Source of the DNA: Methylotenera_A sp046594915
GTDB lineage: Bacteria; Pseudomonadota; Gammaproteobacteria; Burkholderiales; Methylophilaceae
NCBI GenBank assembly: GCA_046594915.1
Contig: JBKJRC010000006.1
Location: forward strand, 1 to 64,000
Reading direction: 5' to 3'
Length of the DNA: 64,000 nucleotides
Below the pieces are notes generated by a model. That model worked only from the letters and a program-made list of their open reading frames with translations, searched no databases and had not been told where the DNA came from. Below, one piece after another: positions 60,152 to 64,000 of the stretch. Every line of letters begins with the position of its first letter. Position 1 is the first letter of the stretch. The position numbers and the translations under genes were made by a program.

Positions 60152-62359
60152 ATGGCGCGCAAAATCCTGGTTACTTCGGCACTTCCTTATGCCAACGGCA
60201 GCATTCATCTTGGGCATCTGGTGGAATATATCCAAACCGATATCTGGGTGCGTTTTCAAAAAATGCAGGGTCACACCGTGCATTATGTTTGCGCGGATGA
60301 CACGCATGGCACGCCGATTATGCTGCGCGCGGAAAAAGAGGGCATTACGCCTGAAGCATTGATAGCCAACGTGCATAAAGAGCACAGTGCAGATTTTAAA
60401 GAATTTTTGGTGGAGTTTGATCATTACTATTCTACTAACGCGCCTGAAAATAAAGAGTTATCGCAAACGATTTATAAAAAGCTAAAAGCCAACGGCAAAA
60501 TTGCAACTAAAACCATCGAACAGTTTTACGACCCTGTTAAAAACATGTTCTTGCCAGACCGCTTTATTAAAGGCGAATGCCCAAAATGCCACGCAAAAGA
60601 TCAATATGGTGATTCTTGCGAAGTGTGCGGTGCGACTTATAACCCAACTGAATTGATTAATGCGTATTCGGCGGTTTCTGGCGCTGCACCAATACGTAAA
60701 GAAACCGAACATTATTTTTTTAAATTAAGCGAATGCGAAGATTTTTTAAAAGAGTGGACACGCTCTGGTGCTGGCACTGATAAAGCGACATTACAACCTG
60801 AGGCCGCCAACAAAATGGGTGAATGGTTTGAGAATGGCCTCAATGACTGGGATATTTCACGCGATGCGCCTTATTTTGGCTTTGAGATTCCCGATGCGCC
60901 AGGTAAATATTTCTACGTATGGCTAGATGCACCGATTGGTTATATGGCCAGTTTTAAAAAGCTTTGTGAGACTAAAGGTTTGGATTTTGACGAATACTGG
61001 AGCAAAGATTCCAGCACCGAACTGTACCATTTTATCGGCAAAGATATTTTGTATTTTCATGCATTATTTTGGCCAGCAACACTCGAATTCAGCGGTTATC
61101 GCACGCCTACACAGGTTTTCGCACATGGTTTTTTAACCGTTAACGGTGAAAAAATGAGCAAGTCTCGCGGCACGTTTATTACCGCACGCAGCTATTTAGA
61201 TCATATTAAAAATCCAGAGTATCTGCGCTATTACTATGCGGCTAAATTAAACAGCACCATGGAAGATATCGATTTAAATCTGGAAGATTTTGTAGCGCGC
61301 GTGAATAGTGATTTGGTGGGTAAATATATTAATATTGCGAGTAGAACTGCTGGTTTTATATCTAAAAGATTTAATGGTGAAATTTCACCATTGATACAGT
61401 TAAAAGAAAGTATTTCAAAAACTGATGAGATAAAACAAAAAATCCCATTAGAAAAGCTAGGAAGTTCAGAGTGGGGTCAAACGACTCAAGTATCACGAGA
61501 GAATTCATATTGGCCACCTTTTTCAGATTCTGTTGATTTTATAAGTCGTGAAACATGGCTTTATAATGGTGTAATTACTGCAACTGCATCAATAATTAAA
61601 GCATATGAATCAAGAGACTATTCAAAAGCAATTAGAGAAATAATGTTGTGCGCTGACTCAGTTAATCAATATATAGCCGAAATGAAACCATGGGAATTGG
61701 CAAAAATTGAGGGAATGGAAAGTCGTTTACATGAAGTATGTTCTTTGGCCTTAAATTTATTTAAAGAAATTACAATTCAATTAAAGCCAATTTTGCCTGA
61801 AATCGCACGCGAGATAGAGTGTTTGTTCAATATTAATCCATTAAGCTTTGCAGATTCAGGAGTATTTTTAAATAAAAACATTAGTGAATATACACACTTA
61901 ATTACCCGAGTTGACCCAAAATTGATTGAGGGCATGACAGAAGCGAATAAAGAAAATTTGACTGCAACAGCACAGGTGAGCGCACAAGTTGTGGCTAAAG
62001 TTGAGCCTGCCATAACTTTGGCTGAGGCCGAATATATCAGCATTGACGATTTCACCAAAGTCGATTTACGTATCGCAAGAATCGTCAATGCAGAGTATGT
62101 AGAAGGTGCTGAAAAGTTACTTAAGTTAACCCTTGATATTGGCGAAGAAAAACAACGCCAAGTGTTTGCTGGCATTAAATCGGCTTATGACCCAGCCACT
62201 TTAATCGGACGTCATACTGTGATGGTGGCCAATTTGGCACCGCGAAAAATGAAGTTTGGACTTAGTGAGGGAATGGTATTAGCCGCGAGTGATGAACAGA
62301 GCGGCCCATTTATATTGTCGCCCGATGTAGGCGCACTGGCAGGTATGCGCGTTAAGTAA
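60152..62359 (+). CDS. metG: Methionyl-tRNA synthetase with a C-terminal tRNA-binding domain
   Basis: MetG charges both initiator and elongator tRNA-Met. The 735-residue protein has the HIGH motif as LPYANGSIHLGHLVEYIQ, a four-cysteine zinc knuckle (CPKCHAKDQYGDSCEVCG), the KMSKS motif KMSKSRGTFI, an anticodon-binding helical domain, and a C-terminal EMAPII-type domain (DFTKVDLRIARIVNAEYVEG) for dimerisation and tRNA binding. Between about 61321 and 61920 the G+C is only about 31%, against 42-45% upstream. That segment is rich in AGA and ATA codons and contains an unusual insertion-like stretch (ISKTDEIKQKIPLEKLGSSE). The enzyme is probably functional. Confidence 0.94.
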   Translation: MARKILVTSALPYANGSIHLGHLVEYIQTDIWVRFQKMQGHTVHYVCADDTHGTPIMLRAEKEGITPEALIANVHKEHSADFKEFLVEFDHYYSTNAPENKELSQTIYKKLKANGKIATKTIEQFYDPVKNMFLPDRFIKGECPKCHAKDQYGDSCEVCGATYNPTELINAYSAVSGAAPIRKETEHYFFKLSECEDFLKEWTRSGAGTDKATLQPEAANKMGEWFENGLNDWDISRDAPYFGFEIPDAPGKYFYVWLDAPIGYMASFKKLCETKGLDFDEYWSKDSSTELYHFIGKDILYFHALFWPATLEFSGYRTPTQVFAHGFLTVNGEKMSKSRGTFITARSYLDHIKNPEYLRYYYAAKLNSTMEDIDLNLEDFVARVNSDLVGKYINIASRTAGFISKRFNGEISPLIQLKESISKTDEIKQKIPLEKLGSSEWGQTTQVSRENSYWPPFSDSVDFISRETWLYNGVITATASIIKAYESRDYSKAIREIMLCADSVNQYIAEMKPWELAKIEGMESRLHEVCSLALNLFKEITIQLKPILPEIAREIECLFNINPLSFADSGVFLNKNISEYTHLITRVDPKLIEGMTEANKENLTATAQVSAQVVAKVEPAITLAEAEYISIDDFTKVDLRIARIVNAEYVEGAEKLLKLTLDIGEEKQRQVFAGIKSAYDPATLIGRHTVMVANLAPRKMKFGLSEGMVLAASDEQSGPFILSPDVGALAGMRVK

Positions 62360-62483
62360 GAGCAATTGATTGTAGGGGAAAGCCTACAGTTATTTCAGAA
62401 TAATCTTATTTCATTTACATTTATAATCTTATAAAATGTTTTAAGTAAGCTTATTGTTAAACGATAAATTAAAGGAATACTAA

Positions 62484-62942
62484 ATGAAATATATTCATGC
62501 ACCATTATTGGCAATTTTATTACTCTCTGGTCACGCAATAGCTGCAGACAGCAACGCTAAAACTGCAGTTGGTGGCGGTTTAGGCGCAGCAGCAGGTACC
62601 GCATTAGGCGGCGTAGTTGGTGGTAGTACTGGTGAAGTTTTAGGTGGCGCAGTGGGTGGTGGCTTGGGTGGCGCTGTAACAACTAAAGGCGAAGGCCAAG
62701 CTGGTGCGGTAATTGGTGGAGCAGCTGGCGGTGCAGGTGGTGCTTATGTTGGTCGTAAAGTGAGTGGCAGCGGTACTGGCGCAGTGGTTGGTGCTGGTTT
62801 GGGCGGCGCAGGCGGTGCGGTTGTTGGTAAAGTAATCGATGAACCTGGTACTAGAGCTAGAAATGGTTCAAATAATCATAAACACAAGCACAAGCGCGGT
62901 AAAGGTCATAATAAGCATAATCATCAAGGTCATGATGATTAA
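62484..62942 (+). CDS. Glycine-zipper protein with a His/Lys-rich tail
   Basis: This 152-residue protein has a signal peptide (MKYIHAPLLAILLLSGHAIA, cleavage near AIA-A) and then about 90 residues of Gly/Ala-rich glycine-zipper repeats (AVGGGLGAAAGTALGGVVGG and further units of GGAVGG type), typical of envelope-associated proteins. The last 30 residues are basic and histidine-rich (NNHKHKHKRGKGHNKHNH) and could bind metal. AAAGGAA precedes the ATG. It has no clear function. A strong terminator follows. Confidence 0.8.
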   Translation: MKYIHAPLLAILLLSGHAIAADSNAKTAVGGGLGAAAGTALGGVVGGSTGEVLGGAVGGGLGGAVTTKGEGQAGAVIGGAAGGAGGAYVGRKVSGSGTGAVVGAGLGGAGGAVVGKVIDEPGTRARNGSNNHKHKHKRGKGHNKHNHQGHDD

Positions 62943-63000
62943 TAATGTAGTTTAACTGGTAAAACTTAAGCATTCGTAATTAGTGTTTTAAGATTAAGAC

Positions 63001-63036
63001 ATAATAAAAAAGCCGCTTATGCGGCTTTTTTATTAT
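63001..63036. terminator. Bidirectional terminator between the glycine-zipper and ComEA-like genes
   Basis: A perfect 16-bp stem (63001-63016 with 63021-63036, loop TTAT) with GCCGC core and A/T flanks on both sides. It serves two convergent genes. Confidence 0.93.
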
Positions 63037-63075
63037 CCAAAACTGATTAACACGATTTAAAATATTGTGTTTAGT

Positions 63076-63681
63076 TTATTCTGTTTTTACAGCCGCTGCT
63101 TTTTCAGTTTTTGTCGATTTTTTCACTTTCGCTGGTTTATCTGCTTTCGTTTTTGCTTCGGCGGCTTTAACCAAGTTTGCATCTTTGGCTGGTTTTCCAT
63201 CTTTAATAATGTCAGATTTGACTTCTTTTTTGGTTTTAGTGGTTTTCACATCACCAGTTTTTGATTCCGCAGACTTAACCAGGCTAGTTTCTTTAGCAGG
63301 TTTAACATTTTTTGCTGAGTCAGTTTTTGATTCTGCTTTTGGTTTTGTAGCTTTTGCGTCACCCGTTTTCGATTTCGCAGCTTTAACCAGATTAGCATCT
63401 TTTGGCGCAGGTGCCGAAACCGTTGTTTTGCCGCTCACCGCCACATTTTTACGTACATTCTGTAGTGTTATTGCACCAACGCCATCCACTTTTTCCAACT
63501 CATCCACTGATTTAAAGCCACCATTTTTTTTGCGATAATCAATAATTGCTTGGGCTTTTACTGGCCCAATACCATCTAACGATTCTAATTCTTGTAGTGT
63601 TGCAGTATTTAAATTTACCGCCGCAAAAGCACTAAAGCTAAATGCTAAGCTGGCGAGTAAGGCGACAAGTATTTTTTTCAT
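63076..63681 (-). CDS. ComEA-like helix-hairpin-helix protein with a Lys/Ala-rich repeat tail
   Basis: This 201-residue exported protein has a signal peptide (MKKILVALLASLAFSFSAFA). A ComEA-type double helix-hairpin-helix follows (VNLNTATLQELESLDGIGPV, GGFKSVDELEKVDGVGA), about residues 22-80. Such domains bind double-stranded DNA, in ComEA during uptake for transformation. The remaining 120 residues are a basic, low-complexity tail with three repeats centred on ANLVKAAKSKTGD. They are spaced exactly 36 residues apart (LVK at 98, 134, 170), like histone H1. AGGAG lies close upstream of the ATG. Confidence 0.85.
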   Translation of the reverse strand: MKKILVALLASLAFSFSAFAAVNLNTATLQELESLDGIGPVKAQAIIDYRKKNGGFKSVDELEKVDGVGAITLQNVRKNVAVSGKTTVSAPAPKDANLVKAAKSKTGDAKATKPKAESKTDSAKNVKPAKETSLVKSAESKTGDVKTTKTKKEVKSDIIKDGKPAKDANLVKAAEAKTKADKPAKVKKSTKTEKAAAVKTE

Positions 63682-63762
63682 CTGTTTTCTCCTAATTTAA
63701 GTGTTGTGTGACAACTGCGTCAACCATATCAGTGTACTGTTTTAGTTGACTAACGACTATAT

Positions 63763-64000
63763 CTATTTTAAGGATTGTATTTCTGCATTAATAGCGATTA
63801 ATGCATCAATGGGTTGAATTGCTTGCGTGATGGGGCGGCCAACCACCAAGTAACTTGCGCCCATATTTAATGCCTGATTGGGTGTTAATACGCGTGTTTG
63901 GTCGTCTTTGCCCGCGCTTGCTGGGCGAATGCCGGGTGTGACTAATAAAAAATCCTGCGGCAAGTGTTGTTTTAATAATTTGGCTTCCAACGCAGAACAC
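63763..64000 (-). CDS. pyrF: Orotidine 5'-phosphate decarboxylase, C-terminal part (cut by the window edge)
   Basis: This is the 3' end of pyrF, whose enzyme makes UMP from OMP. The visible 78 residues read CSALEAKLLKQHLPQDFLLV onward and include TPGIRPASAGKDDQTRV and the phosphate-binding VVGRPITQA, which are diagnostic of the C-terminal half. The frame is open to the window edge. Apparent starts at 63990 are internal. The stop is near 63763. Confidence 0.93.
   Translation of the reverse strand, partial: CSALEAKLLKQHLPQDFLLVTPGIRPASAGKDDQTRVLTPNQALNMGASYLVVGRPITQAIQPIDALIAINAEIQSLK

Noticed and set aside
1..64000. Search for IS elements, prophage genes, integrases, CRISPR arrays or toxin-antitoxin pairs
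   Set aside because: None was recognised. Repeats seen are short and local, and all genes longer than about 150 residues match housekeeping, methylotrophy or envelope functions.

Overview
The window looks like a chromosomal segment of a betaproteobacterial methylotroph of the family Methylophilaceae, most like Methylotenera or Methylophilus. The grounds are a complete mxaRSACKL gene set (accessory genes of PQQ-methanol dehydrogenase), zwf, gnd and pgl together (the oxidative arm used by the ribulose monophosphate cycle), moderate G+C (sampled lines mostly 40-47%), and gene orders common in Beta/Gammaproteobacteria (rpmI-rplT-pheST-ihfA, pyrG-kdsA-eno-ftsB, alaA-hom, fabA-fabB). The genus is an inference. 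No insertion sequence, prophage, integrase or CRISPR array was seen. One tRNA is present (Pro, anticodon GGG).

Layout. 1-5000: ribosomal proteins L35/L20, phenylalanyl-tRNA synthetase, IHF-alpha and a MerR-type regulator. 5.1-9.9 kb: tRNA-Pro, two hexose-phosphate mutases, an exported EF-hand protein, a membrane-anchored retropepsin-like protease and iscX. 10.4-16.6 kb: glyA, nrdR, ribD, tatD, then mtnA with a FucA-like class II aldolase. Between tatD and mtnA lies a 300-bp AT-rich region with DnaA-box-like sites. 16.8-22.9 kb: a large PAS-GGDEF-EAL protein and a DUF485/ActP-type symporter pair. 23-29 kb: pyrG-kdsA-eno-ftsB, then divergent ygfZ and a ygfX-like gene.

29-37.4 kb, minus strand: mxaRSACKL (MoxR ATPase, DUF58 protein, MxaA, two vWA proteins, a TPR-like protein), preceded by a second mxaL-like gene and a small four-helix membrane protein, with a divergent AraC regulator. 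No mxaFJGI genes for the dehydrogenase itself are in the window. 37.6-43.2 kb: fabA-fabB, a DUF1439 lipoprotein, an Mth938-type protein, and alaA-hom overlapping at TTGA. 43.3-48.2 kb: an ABC exporter/HlyD/TolC cassette sits between hom and thrC, and the ABC protein has lost most ATPase motifs. 48.3-54.8 kb: thrC, thyA, a PepSY protein, folA, an Adc/Ldc-type decarboxylase and dcd. 54.9-58.3 kb: zwf and gnd divergent from pgl. 58.3-64 kb: a PrxQ-like peroxiredoxin with mrp, metG (with a strikingly AT-rich internal segment), a glycine-zipper protein, a ComEA-like protein with a histone-H1-like tail, and the 3' end of pyrF running off the right edge.

Two patterns run across the window. Short tandem duplications of 11-18 bp occur at nine gene junctions. 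An intergenic word of the form TTTAAGTGTTAAGTA/TTTAGTGTTAACT recurs at eight or more places. The observations I rank highest are the degenerate ABC exporter cassette, the stand-alone mxaRSACKL with its extra mxaL-like module, the mtnA-aldolase pair (a candidate nucleoside-salvage shunt), the mosaic metG, and the DnaA-box region.
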